Shown one piece after another: positions 54,941-64,000 of a stretch of 64,000 nucleotides of DNA (positions are counted from its first letter, which is position 1; every line of letters starts with the position of its first letter). The notes below the pieces were generated by a model. The model did not search any database. It saw only the letters and a list, made by a program, of their open reading frames with translations, and had not been told where the DNA came from. Source of the DNA: Chara braunii (taxonomy: Eukaryota; Streptophyta; Charophyceae; Charales; Characeae); the NCBI GenBank assembly GCA_003427395.1, contig BFEA01000003.1:93163-157162 (forward strand), written 5' to 3'. Both the position numbers and the translations under genes were made by a program.

Positions 54941-56160
54941 GTCTCTCTCCCTCATCCTCTATTTTCTCTTTCTTTACACTCTTCAATTCTTCCGTGTCTC
55001 TCTCTCTCTCTCGTTCTCTCTCTTCTAGGTTGCTTTTGCTCTCGCTTAACTCCCCCGCTCTTGCTGAGTCTCTCCTCTCATCTTTCCTGTCTTGTGTTGT
55101 CCTCCTATTTCTCGTCCTCTACCCTATCCTTGTCTCCCACTGTCTTGGCCGCTCTCCACCCTCGCTACCGCCTTCTCTTCATCGCGATCTCTCCCCCTGT
55201 CGGCCCGCCTCTTCCCCCGTCCTCTTTTCCGTGCTTTCTGGCCGTCTGTCCTTTTCTACTTTCCTCGTTTCCCACTATTCCGTTTTCCCTCTCGTTCCCA
55301 CTCTCAGTACTAACATAGTCTCGTTTCTCCTCGTTCTCTATCCTCTCCCTTTCCCTCTTTGTGGCCCCCGCCTTGTCTCTGCCGTGCCTCCTGTTCCTCA
55401 CGTCTCTTTCGTCTCTCATCCGCTCCTGTCGTTCTCTCACCTCCTGTCCTTCCATATCTTTGTTTTCCTTTCTTTTTTCTCGTCTTTTTCCTGCCCTTCC
55501 CATCCCTCCCCTTCTCTCTCTTTCTCGCCACTCGCCCTTCTGATTCTCGCGTCCGTTCTCTTTCTCTCGCCCTCTTCCTGCTCTTCTTCTCTTCTTCCTC
55601 CTCTGTTTTCCCACTCTGACCGCTCTCGTACCATTTTCTCCAGTTCAGCCCGAATGGATCTGGGCACCTTTGGAGCGAGGCCCTATGCTACCATTTCGCT
55701 TACCTCGGCTTGCGTTTTGTCCCTTTCACTTCGTTCTCCTTGCCTCAACTCTCCCCCTTTCTGTTAACCCGTCTCTCTCCTCCCTCTGCCTGTTGCGATG
55801 CTGGTGTCTCTCTCGGAATGTCCTTCCCGCTGTGCTTTCCCCCCCTTTCTTGAGGAGGACGTCGATCACACCAGAAAGCTGTTGATCATGATTTTAGTGT
55901 AAACTCCCTCTCACTTTCCATATATATTTCTCTCTAATCAGTGCAGCGATACGGGAATGTTTGCGAGTCTTGCGGATGAGAAGATCGGGAGTGTAACGCC
56001 TGCCTTCCCTGCGCTGAGTGTGCTATCATGTTCGCTATACACGACTCCACAGAAAAAGCATGACTGGGCCAGACTGTTCCGTCACTTTCACCGACTCGTA
56101 GGGTGAACCTCGAGACATCAGTGTTCTGTGTGTGTGTGTGCGAGAGAGAGAGTTGTGTGC

Positions 56161-56255
<95 letters not shown>

Positions 56256-56366
56256 GATTGTGAATTCATCTTAGTTATCGGAGTAGTGTAGAGTGATTGA
56301 AGAAAGGCTTGTAGGACAAATCTGTAACAGCAATGGCTCTGTGGTGGTGTTTCCCCGAGTGCACAG
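54941..56366 (+). other. Intron 2 of the SAC-like gene
   Basis: 1.4 kb, GT...AG. It contains a very C/T-rich stretch (54941-55800) giving long Ser/Leu/Pro frames, and a TG/GA compound microsatellite at 56122-56253. Confidence 0.7.
56122..56253. repeat. Compound (TG)n-(GA)n microsatellite
   Basis: TG run at 56164-56203 followed directly by a GA run at 56204-56253, with shorter TG and GA runs just upstream. Confidence 0.97.
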
Positions 56367-56494
56367 GTCCGTATCTGATTGTCTTGACAGGACGGCAGGG
56401 TGTTGGAGTCTTCAGGGAAAGTGCTGTGTGGCGGGTGACAGGGATGGACATACTCCCGTGTTTTACCAGCACGAAACACTTGTCTGCATCACAG
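56367..56494 (+). CDS. Sac1-family phosphatase, exon 3
   Basis: After GCACAG the sequence completes a Gly codon and reads PYLIVLTGRQGVGVFRESAV then WRVTGMDILPCFTSTKHLSA and SQ. It continues the Sac1 N-terminal subdomain (LLAG-x-YL-x-V-x-T...VG...H/A-x-W/F-K/R-V). It ends GCATCACAG before GTATTG, a good donor, in phase 0. The following exon, expected to carry a motif like ERTxGLYFSY, was not found before the window end. Confidence 0.75.
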
Positions 56495-56907
56495 GTATTG
56501 TTGCGAATGCCGTGGTTTTTATTTGTTTCTTTTCAACAACGCTAAACTAGTACTGGCGCATTGGTGATCAGAGGTCCTTTTATTGCTTGGTCATTTTGTA
56601 GAGACTATATGCAGTTTTTCCTTTCTCTCTCTCTGTGTTTCTCCCTCTTTGTCGGTGGAGTTGCGGCATTACTTAGCTCCCATGGATCTCTCAGTGCAGT
56701 GATTTGGAACCACAGTCCTCTTACATTTTACCATCTCTTGGGATCCCTTGGGATGCGGTGGTTCTGGAGATTTTCTGACTTCTCTAAGTTCTAATGGCGT
56801 GGTTTTGCCACTTGCCAACCTCCAACTTTGGTGACTGAGTCGTTGTTCCTGTTCCACATGTGCTAATAGTATTTCCCCCATGGGAAGCAAATGTTGTGGA
56901 GGTACAC

Positions 56908-57130
56908 CAGGCTCTCTCCCCAAAACCCAGGCGTTGAGCTGTAGAGGTATGCTGGGCCCTCCTTGTGAAAACCAGGTCCATTTGACGAGATCCAGGGGTT
57001 GGGCGCCTGATGACTAGGGAACCAGGCTCTCTCTCCAGAGACCAGGTGTAAATTGTCGAGGTATGCCAGGCCCTCCTGAAAACCAGGTTCATTTGGCTAG
57101 ATTGACGCGGTTGGGCGCCTGATGTCTAGG
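56908..57130. repeat. 115-bp tandem duplication
   Basis: Units begin CAGGCTCTCTC at 56908 and 57023 and end GGTTGGGCGCCTGATG plus CTAGG. Confidence 0.85.
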
Positions 57131-57424
57131 CTATTTATGACCGCTGGTGATTGGGGTGGTTAATCCGTATTTTATATTATACTATACATTGGGGAAGCAC
57201 ACAAACGTATGCTGTTTGTTATACTTCCTGCCTGCCATTGAAACTAAGTGGTAAGGTCCAAATCGGTGGATACTGACCATATTGGAGTTGATTACCCATC
57301 TATTGATATTGATTGGGGGACAGGTGACTAGACAACTTACAACAATCATTATGGGCTCAGATGGATTCATGGAAACCAGAGCCCTGGGAGATCAGACATT
57401 GGGCCTTTACACGGTTCAACATTT

Positions 57425-57610
57425 GATGTGTCTGGAATGTACTGGGAAATTGTGTGAATGTAATATGGACCATATACTTTCGGAGCGATCCAACATTGGG
57501 ACCATACCATCTCCATTTGATGTGTTTGGAATGTACTGGGAAATTGTGTGAATGTAATATGGACCATATACTTTCGGAGTGGACCATACCATCTCCAGAT
57601 ACATTTCGAA
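57425..57610. repeat. 94-bp tandem duplication
   Basis: Units begin GATGTGTYTGGAATGTACTG at 57425 and 57519 and end in ACTTTCGGAGYG. Confidence 0.9.
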
Positions 57611-57640
57611 TGTTGAGCAGTGGAGTGAGGGCCGTCAGAG

Positions 57641-57975
57641 CATAATATAATGGGTGTGGAAACTTTCGGAGTGATNNNNNNNNNNNNNNNNNNNNNNNNN
57701 NNNNNNNNNNNNNNNNNNNNNNNNNNNNNNNNNNNNNNNNNNNNNNNNNNNNNNNNNNNNNNNNNNNNNNNNNNNNNNNNNNNNNNNNNNNNNNNNNNNN
57801 NNNNNNNNNNNNNNNNNNNNNNNNNNNNNNNNNNNNNNNNNNNNNCATAATATAATGGGTGTGGAAACTTTCGGAGTGATCCAACATTGGGACCATACCA
57901 TCTCCAGATACATTTCGAATGTTGAGCAGTGGAGTGAGGGACGTCAGAGCATAATATAATGGGTGTGGAAACCAG
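57641..57975. repeat. ~103-bp tandem array spanning the gap
   Basis: Units begin CATAATATAATGGGTGTGGA at 57641, 57846 and 57950. The spacing 57641-57846 (205) is about twice the unit, so the gap probably hides one unit boundary. Confidence 0.8.
57676..57845. other. Assembly gap, 170 N
   Basis: A run of Ns inside a tandem array. Confidence 0.99.
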
Positions 57976-59191
57976 GGCGCTGGGGAATGACCTTTTTATT
58001 TTTATCGAGTTTGGGCCACAGTGCAGTTGTAGCAAACATGAATTAGCCCCTTGATTGATTCAGAGCCAGGGGTGAGGTCCCACTTGCATGGATTAAAAAA
58101 CCACCACGGCCATTGGAAGTTGTGGTGGTATACCGATCGGCCGGGTGGATGTACAGGCCTGCCTGAGCCGGGTTAAATCCATTAATGATGAACTGTTGTG
58201 GTACCGTAGAGACAGCTGGGTAAGGTACTGGTGGTTTAAGAGTGACCTTCGATAGCGAAGATCAATGGGTAAATCTCTGTCTGGGCAAGTGGGACCCCAC
58301 CCCAGGTGGACATTGTTGAAACGGGAGGGTGAAAGAAAAACATCTGAGTGCTGATTCCTGCCGGACATATATTGACCCTTAAAGTTAACTGACCATTGGC
58401 GGCCTAGCCTGAGTGGTTGGGCGTACTGGATTGCACAGTCTCTGAGGGATATATGCATTTCGTTTGTGCCAATTTCTTTTGTGGGCATTTGTTTTTCTTG
58501 TAAATTTGTGTCGCTTATTTCCTTCATACAGTAGAACCAATCCTCAATCCCTGATATTTTTTGATGATATTTTCAAGAAAGGAAATGAGAATAAATATTC
58601 ACCAACGTTGGGGCCTCTCAATGTTATGCACCCCTGCAGTACCCCTGTTGTGCCTGGCAGCCTGAACAATTCTATGACCGTCTAACAGGTCCTTTCTGAT
58701 GGGTCCTTTCTGATGGGTCGCTTCTCATGAGTTTCCTTCATAAAGCGGGTGGGACGTCCCTGTCATTCGTTATCGAAGTGCGATCTTCAACGTCCCTTCC
58801 CATCAACCGGCTGTGGTGTGTACACTGGCCAATCGACCAGATTTGGACAAATCTGTAACGATTGGTGGGACTTTTGTACTGTGCCAACAACACTTGCTCG
58901 TCGCATGCTTTCTCATGGACATTCCCCACTGACCCTTGCTAAGGGTGGACCTGCTACATACCCTCGTTAACACCGCCATCTTGCACATGTGACGCGTCTC
59001 TCTCAGTGGTTCCAATGCATGCTGCGATGGTCCCTGTATCATCCACTTTCTTCTTTGCCCTCACGTATTTTGCTAGTCTAACGGTCCTTCCATCTGGCAA
59101 CACATGCTAAAGCATCTTTCTGTCCCATTCAAACTAGGGCTGTGCAACCCCGAGGTAGTACATACCTGACAGCATGTCAAATGGTAAGTCG
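57976..59191. other. No gene supported
   Basis: A 144-codon - frame at 58093-58527 has no recognisable domain. The - frame at 58738-58929 (YKSPTNRYRFVQIW) loosely recalls an integrase linker but is too short to call. It could be a shredded downstream part of the gypsy element. Confidence 0.35.
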
Positions 59192-59452
59192 TCACTCCCT
59201 TCCTTCATAGGAGAAGGTGCATACCACGTCGTTGACGTAGTCCTGGACAAACATGTGCACCTTATTTGGCAAGGTAGAAGCTACAACTCTACTCAGCCGC
59301 TGCACCCGGTTCCCTAAGCACAGCCTCTCAACACACTCGTGACTAATGAAGTTCTGTGTGGAGTCAGTATCTGCGAAGGCACCACACTTATGGGGACCCA
59401 CACTGACTTCCACAAAGAAATGCTCCCCTCTGGGATCCTTATACATTGCCAC
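59192..59452 (-). pseudogene. Ty3/gypsy retropepsin-like protease fragment
   Basis: The frame reads FFVEVSVGPHKCGAFADTDS then TQNFISHECVERL, the retropepsin pattern (V-G...A-x-x-D-S/T-G-A-T-x-N-F-I-S) of Ty3/gypsy gag-pol. The catalytic D-(S/T)-G triad reads D-T-D here, so activity is unlikely. It lies downstream of the gag fragments on the same strand. No RT follows. Confidence 0.65.
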
Positions 59453-59500
59453 TAAGGACTCACGAGGGTCTTTCTCTGACCACTCCTTCTCTAGGTGTCT

Positions 59501-59743
59501 TCAGACACGTTTAACGAACAGAGCGTTGTTTGGTCTAGACATGTCTGCGGGGTGACAAGAGAGTCCCTTAATGGCCATCTCCTGAGCACCTCCGTGGGTG
59601 GAAAGATCCGCACCCATTGTGGGTGGGATCTTCTGAGAGACCTTCGCGTTCTTGGACTTTTGCGTGTGCCCACATTGGCTGCAGTTAATGCAAGCTCCGT
59701 GCCAGTAATGATCCCTAAACATGTCATTAAGTCCAGCTTTCAC
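59501..59743 (-). pseudogene. Gypsy gag, degenerate zinc-knuckle region
   Basis: CINCSQCGHTQKSKN resembles the gag CCHC knuckle (C-x2-C-x3-GH-x4-C). The last Cys is missing and the frame closes soon after. The position between gag and protease is as expected. Confidence 0.55.
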
Positions 59744-59905
59744 CCTTGCAGGTGCATTGGGTGAAACCTGAGCCTTGCCTTGACTCCTCTGCTGGCCTCC
59801 CTTACCCTGGCCAGCTGCCTTTCCTTTGAGTGCTGCGGCTAGAGTTCCTCCCTCAACACGCTCCTCGCTGCCTAAACTTGTCTCATCCGCAAATCATGAC
59901 ACTTC

Positions 59906-60748
59906 CTACCGAAGCCATGAGATGCGACTATACCATCTAGCCGTCTTGCTGCCAAACCCTTGAGGTACGAGGCAGACACAATCACGTCCTGGTCGGGCAG
60001 CGTTTGCTTGGCCCTTATCCATAAGTGTTGCCAAACCCTTGAGGTATGAGGCAGACACAATCACTTCCTGATCGGGCAGCGTTCGCTTGGCCCTTACCCA
60101 CAAGTGTTGAGGTTCACCTCGTCCCCTGAGGACTCCAGAGGAGACGACGGGTGTATGGAAACCATTGTTGCTGTGGTCCAGCTGGTACCTGTTGCTGTAT
60201 GGATTACTGGACTGGCTGCCCTGTGGCTGCAGCAGGTGGTTGTGAAGATGAAGAAACAGCACCGTACCTGACAAAGGTATGCCAAACTGGGGAACGAAAG
60301 TGCTTGACATTGCTGGCAATGTGGACGGCGATGGGACTGGCCGCTGCCTGACACTAGCTCCGTCAGGTCTACCCTTCCCATTCACAACACTATCTGATAT
60401 AGGGTGGACTGTCAGGTCCGTCAGGTCTACCCTTCCCATGCACAACACTATCTGATCTAGGGTGGACTGGATATCATCTAGCCTGCTATCTGTGTACTCG
60501 TACATGCTCAATATTCCCGCTTTGAGCACCTTTGTAGAGTCATCTATGACAGCATCATCTAACCCCTCGATCGCACCCTTGTCCACCTCTATGCTCTCCA
60601 GCGTAGCTTTTCTGTTTCTCACGTCCTCCTCTCGGTTAGCTACATTTCTGAGTTCATTCTCTAACTGAAGGTGAAGATTCTCTACTTCTTGGATCTCTAG
60701 GTCCTCCCTAGTGGGCTGAATTGGCTGGCTGAACTGTGAGCCTGCCAT
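59906..60748 (-). pseudogene. Gypsy gag fragment with tandem duplications
   Basis: A 280-codon frame: a coiled-coil-like LHLQLENELRNVANREEDVR, then AVIDDSTKVLKAGILSMYEY, a Ser/Pro/Gln-rich middle, and AKRTLPDQEVIVSASYLKGL. The last motif occurs twice because of a 79-bp tandem duplication (units from 59949 and 60028). A second duplication of about 58 bp lies at 60364-60475. The order fits an LTR-retrotransposon gag upstream of the protease. Confidence 0.6.
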
Positions 60749-61215
60749 CTGACTAAAGGAGGAGGCTTGACCCGAAGAAGAAGTTGAGACCTGTGGGCTC
60801 TACGATGACTAACCTGCGAAGCCACTTCTTTGATCTCTAGGTCCTCCCTAGTGGGCTGAGTTGGCTGGCTGAACTGTGAGCCTGCCATCTGACTAGAGGA
60901 GGAGGCTTGACCTGGAGAAGGAAGTTGAGACCTGTAGGCTCTGCATCCTACTAACCTTTGAAGCCGCTGCTGCTGCGGCAGCCATTGCTGAAGCGCGCTC
61001 CACTGCTGCTGCTGCTTCCCTATTGCTGAAGCGCGCTCCACTGCTGCTGCTGCTGCTTCCCTAGCCCTCTGCAAAAGCTTGGCCCGTTTCTCTGCATGAA
61101 ATCTCCTCTTGTCTCCTGGTAACAGGACCTGAAACACTACAGGTATACAATGGGCTCCCTGATGTGTCAATCTCCTATCGTCATCTCCCTCCCCCTCACT
61201 ACTAGTTCTGCTCAT
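60697..61215 (-). pseudogene. Gypsy gag N-terminal region
   Basis: It starts MSRTSSEGEGDDDRRLTHQG and contains an Ala/Gln-rich helix (EAAAAAVERASAIGKQQQQW). It overlaps the next gag frame and includes the motif AGSQFSQPTQPTREDLEI, which is repeated because of a ~140-bp duplication (60690-60960). A further ~45-bp duplication (GCTGAAGCGCGCTCCACTGC) is at about 60987-61060. Confidence 0.55.
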
Positions 61216-61327
61216 CAGCTGAGGCAGATCACAATCTGTACTAGTGTCCTCTCAGGGACCTACCACAGCATGGTGTTTGACCGTGTTTTATAAAAAAAGA
61301 AAGAAAAAAAGCACGGTATGAACAGCA

Positions 61328-61341
61328 GAACGCACGACAGA
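61328..61341. repeat. Target-site duplication, left
   Basis: GAACGCACGACAGA; the partner is at 61494-61507 (GAATGCACGACAGA), 13 of 14 identical. Confidence 0.8.
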
Positions 61342-61342
61342 T

Positions 61343-61474
61343 GTTCTTCGGGACATCCGTTAAGATTGGAACGATACAGACAAGATTAGTGGCCATCCGT
61401 TAAGATTGGAATGCCACAGACAAGATTAGCATGGCCCCTGCGCAAGGATGACACACATAATCGAGAAGTGGTCC
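61343..61474 (+). pseudogene. U6 spliceosomal snRNA retropseudogene
   Basis: GTTCTTCGGGACATCCG, GATACAGACAAGATTAG and CATGGCCCCTGCGCAAGGAT then GACAC...CGAGAAGTGGTCC match U6 snRNA almost end to end (5' stem-loop, ACAGA box, AGC-containing core, 3' domain). A 40-bp internal piece (CATCCGTTAAGATTGGAA...) is duplicated at 61354 and 61394. The copy ends in poly(A) (61475-61493) instead of a Pol III T-stretch. It is flanked by GARYGCACGACAGA-type direct repeats, so it is a retrotransposed copy and not a functional gene. Confidence 0.9.
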
Positions 61475-61493
61475 AAAAAAAAAAAGAAAAAAA

Positions 61494-61507
61494 GAATGCA
61501 CGACAGA
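61494..61507. repeat. Target-site duplication, right
   Basis: Follows the A-rich tail of the U6 copy and matches 61328-61341. Confidence 0.8.
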
Positions 61508-63464
61508 AAGTGTCAACAGCAAATGTGAAGATGCAGCAAATAATCTATCCTACTTTGAGTAGTTCTCAATCACCAGCAAATGACAGAACTGGAAATGGTA
61601 GACTGCTACAGTTCCAGTCTATTGCCCTCTGTTAGGTATCGGCAGTCAAACACCTCAACTAATCAAAAATAAAATAAATCACTTGTCCAGATGCATGTGC
61701 GAGGATCTGGGTCCTCGGCAGGCCTAAGGGGCCCTGATACAGGTGTGCCCTAAGTGAAGGTTGGCCTAACAAATCTCGAAAGGCCCTCTGCTGTCAATGT
61801 CGTATTTGGGGTCCAGGCAGTTGTGATGTGCCAGTTGGTTGAGGGAAACACAGGCCGAGCAGCAAAGACATTCCACAGCCTTCCAGGCTTTTCCTGAAAT
61901 GCAGGCCCTGGGCAAGAATTGCAGCCTCATACACAGACAGTTGGGAGGCCCAACCGAATGAGGCCCAGTAGCTGCAACAGAGACACAGCCTCCTGGGGCC
62001 TACCAGAGGCTTCTGGGCAGAGGCCCAGGCCAGCCAGGCCGCTGGTTGAGGCAGGCTCTTTCCATATAGGAAAGAGCACGCTGGCAGGTCTGGCATTCAG
62101 GCACTTGCCAGATGCTGCGGCAGAGCTGCTGGAGCGATTGCTCACGGGCTGCTTAGCGCTAAGGGCAAGGTGCTGTGCGAGTGTGGTCGCGCAGGAAGCA
62201 GGGCGCTGCTGAGGGCAGGAACATAGCCCTGCCATCCATAGCTGGATGGGCTTGGACTACAGTGAGACGCAGGGGTGGTCTGCGGGTGTACAAGGCATAG
62301 ACATGGGTTAAAGTCAGGGGGGAGAGAGAAGGATGATGATGATGAGGATGATGTGAGGGTTCATACCTGGTATTGGCGATGGTCTGCATTGGGCGACATC
62401 AAGTACTGGCTGCTGATGTCAACAGTTGTGTTGTCAATTAGTAGGCAGACAATAGCTGTGTAGGAAGTAGGCTGGGCGCAGAGCGCCAAGTAGGGAGAAC
62501 GGCCTGGACACTCATGTTGGTGGTGGCGAGAGCAAGCTCTCATTGACATTGGTTTTCAGTGTTACGATTCTTCATTGGTGTTATATTGGTGCAATTCTGC
62601 TTTCTGGATATATGGCTTTCAATGTGATTGTGCATTCTGGATTTTGTCATCTCGCTAATGCTCATTTTCCTTGCACATGCAAAATGGAAATGAAAATAAT
62701 AATAATTGAGCTCCAATTGGAGCCTTCAATTCCCCTGTATCCAACATCCTGGCTGAAAATTGATCAAGCAGCGGTGTCTGTGGTGTGCACACTGGCGTAC
62801 CCGTGTGCCCACGTGATGAAGAACGAGCCAGCCCTGTCCGCACCATTTTTGTCCTCGCGTACAGTGCGAGTCGTTTTCCGCTCCATAGTATCTTGAACGG
62901 TACACGGCAATCCCCCATAGGGCTGGCCTTCACAATACACCGTCTATGCACAGCAAGACAATGCAGCAAATCATGTGTGCTCTACTCCCATGGGTTGGCA
63001 TGGTGACTGTGGCCCGTGCTTTGTCCAAGGTGCTTCAAGGCACTGCCGTCTCCCACCAGGTGCTCCACCAGGAAGAATGTCAGCTCTCAAGGTAGAGCGC
63101 TCGTGACTCCTGAGCACAAGAGGAGTCTCCAGCATTTTCTCCCTCATGGTAAGAAACGTTAGTAACAAAGCGCATGGACATAGCTGCACCCAACCACAAA
63201 TTTCGCACCAATTGAGCCAATGGGCATTTTGATGACCAGTAAAAGCCTCGGTACCACACAATACAATGCAGTGCCACCTCAGCACAAATGCCACATCAGC
63301 ATGCGCTTGTTATCCCCATACACCCGCTGTCACCACTGCCTTCCATCCCACTCCCCTCTACCCGGGAGGGACTCCAATCAGTCAGCATCTAAGTATCCTT
63401 ACTGCTGAGAAGCTTCGTTTCACCAAGTAACCAAGACACTAGTGCCAATATGGTGATATCTGAA
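61508..63464. other. Leader region of the - strand gypsy element
   Basis: About 2 kb between the primer-binding site and the gag frames. No supported gene; a short GAT repeat lies near 62332-62352. Confidence 0.45.
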
Positions 63465-63467
63465 CCA

Positions 63468-63479
63468 TCTCTGATACCA
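63468..63479 (-). promoter_or_regulatory. tRNA-iMet primer-binding site
   Basis: The - strand reads TGGTATCAGAGA, matching the plant LTR-retrotransposon site TGGTATCAGAGC except at the last base. Just upstream on the - strand is CCTTACA plus ATT, as at an LTR 3' end and short spacer. It orients the element with gag toward lower coordinates. Confidence 0.7.
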
Positions 63480-63482
63480 AAT

Positions 63483-64000
63483 TGTAAGGAAAATGAGTGA
63501 GAGGGATGGAGAGAGCCAAATTGCAATATCACGTTGTCCCAAGCAGAAGGCGTAATGCTTGGAGAAAGAAGCCAAATAAGAGCAATAGAGTGAACCCAAA
63601 TGTCATTGTCAGCCTCTTCTCGCCACCATCAATGATGTATCCAATCCCCGCCCTTCTTGAAGGGCGCCCAGTGCCTTGCCTACCTCTACTCAGAATCTAC
63701 TCTTGTCTACACAATGACCTGCTATAGGAATCACTTCAAGCTGAAGACCAAATGTACTTGATGAAGTCGACCATGCAGACTGCCGCATACACCAGGTATG
63801 TGCCTCTCATCTCTCTCACCTCACCCCCTTTGCTCCCACCTTATGTCCATTTGACCAAAGGCCACCATCGCCATCACCAGGCTCTGCTGAGCATGCCCGA
63901 CTATGGCTGCTCAACGCCCACAGTGCTTGCTGCGGCCTCTCACCTCTATGCACCCGTGTGCACCCTGACGCTTGTCTCCAATGACCTCCACCTTCAAACT
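63483..64000 (-). repeat. Probable 5' LTR of the gypsy element (partial)
   Basis: Sequence on the far side of the primer-binding site, ending TTACA. No second copy is in the window, so the LTR length and its TG end cannot be confirmed. Short frames only. Confidence 0.45.

Larger units (their letters stand above)
56495..64000 (+). other. Intron 3 of the SAC-like gene (continues past window)
   Basis: At least 7.5 kb. It contains tandem repeats, an assembly gap and an opposite-strand gypsy element with a U6 retrocopy. No exon 4 candidate was recognised, so the catalytic part of the gene should lie beyond base 64000, unless the gene is broken. Confidence 0.5.

Noticed and set aside
54922-55767. 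281-codon Ser/Leu/Pro-rich frame
   Set aside because: Extreme C/T-rich sequence inside intron 2 of the SAC-like gene. Its start overlaps exon 2 in a different frame.
58093-58527. 144-codon - frame between the gap and the gypsy protease
   Set aside because: No RT or integrase motif could be found, so I could not tie it to the element.
1-64000. CRISPR arrays, operons or bacterial-type systems
   Set aside because: Tandem repeats here lack uniform repeats with unique spacers, and the gene structure is eukaryotic.

Overview
This is a window of a repeat-rich eukaryotic nuclear genome. It has large introns, many microsatellites, nested retrotransposons and few intact genes. The plant-type LINEs, the tRNA-iMet primer-binding site and a Sac1-type gene resembling the plant SAC7/RHD4 group point to a streptophyte. 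A charophycean alga such as Chara is my best guess, but this is inference and was not tested.

Layout. 1-18.4 kb: a repeat of about 2.1-2.4 kb occurs twice in direct orientation (1-2078 and 16086-18445). It flanks about 14 kb of mostly AT-rich DNA with microsatellites, a 71-72 bp tandem array and no recognisable gene. The second copy carries a 366-bp element with long terminal inverted repeats that replaces a TATA-containing stretch of the first copy. 18.5-22 kb: a decayed Ty3/gypsy pol (RT, RNase H, integrase, GPY/F) on the + strand. 22-32 kb: repeats, poly(A)/poly(T) tracts and unassigned coding fragments, including one clean 218-codon ORF (30737-31393). 32.4-38.8 kb: a terminal-inverted-repeat element, short dispersed repeats and a 5'-truncated LINE on the - strand. 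38.9-47.4 kb: a nearly full-length LINE on the + strand with ORF1, endonuclease, RT and a zinc-binding C-terminus, broken by stops and frameshifts. 47.8-48.3 kb: a LINE endonuclease fragment abutting a composite MITE.

48.4-64 kb holds the best host gene. It is the 5' part of a Sac1-family phosphoinositide phosphatase, with three phase-compatible exons at 49042-49186, 54857-54940 and 56367-56494. The rest of the gene should lie beyond the window. Its introns hold MITEs, a tRNA-Leu-like sequence, tandem repeats, an assembly gap and a decayed gypsy element on the opposite strand. In that element's leader sits a retrotransposed U6 snRNA copy with a poly(A) tail and a target-site duplication.

I found no clear novel multi-gene system. 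The most informative signals are the split SAC gene, the U6 retropseudogene, three small TIR-element families and a cluster of short tandem duplications in one gag region.
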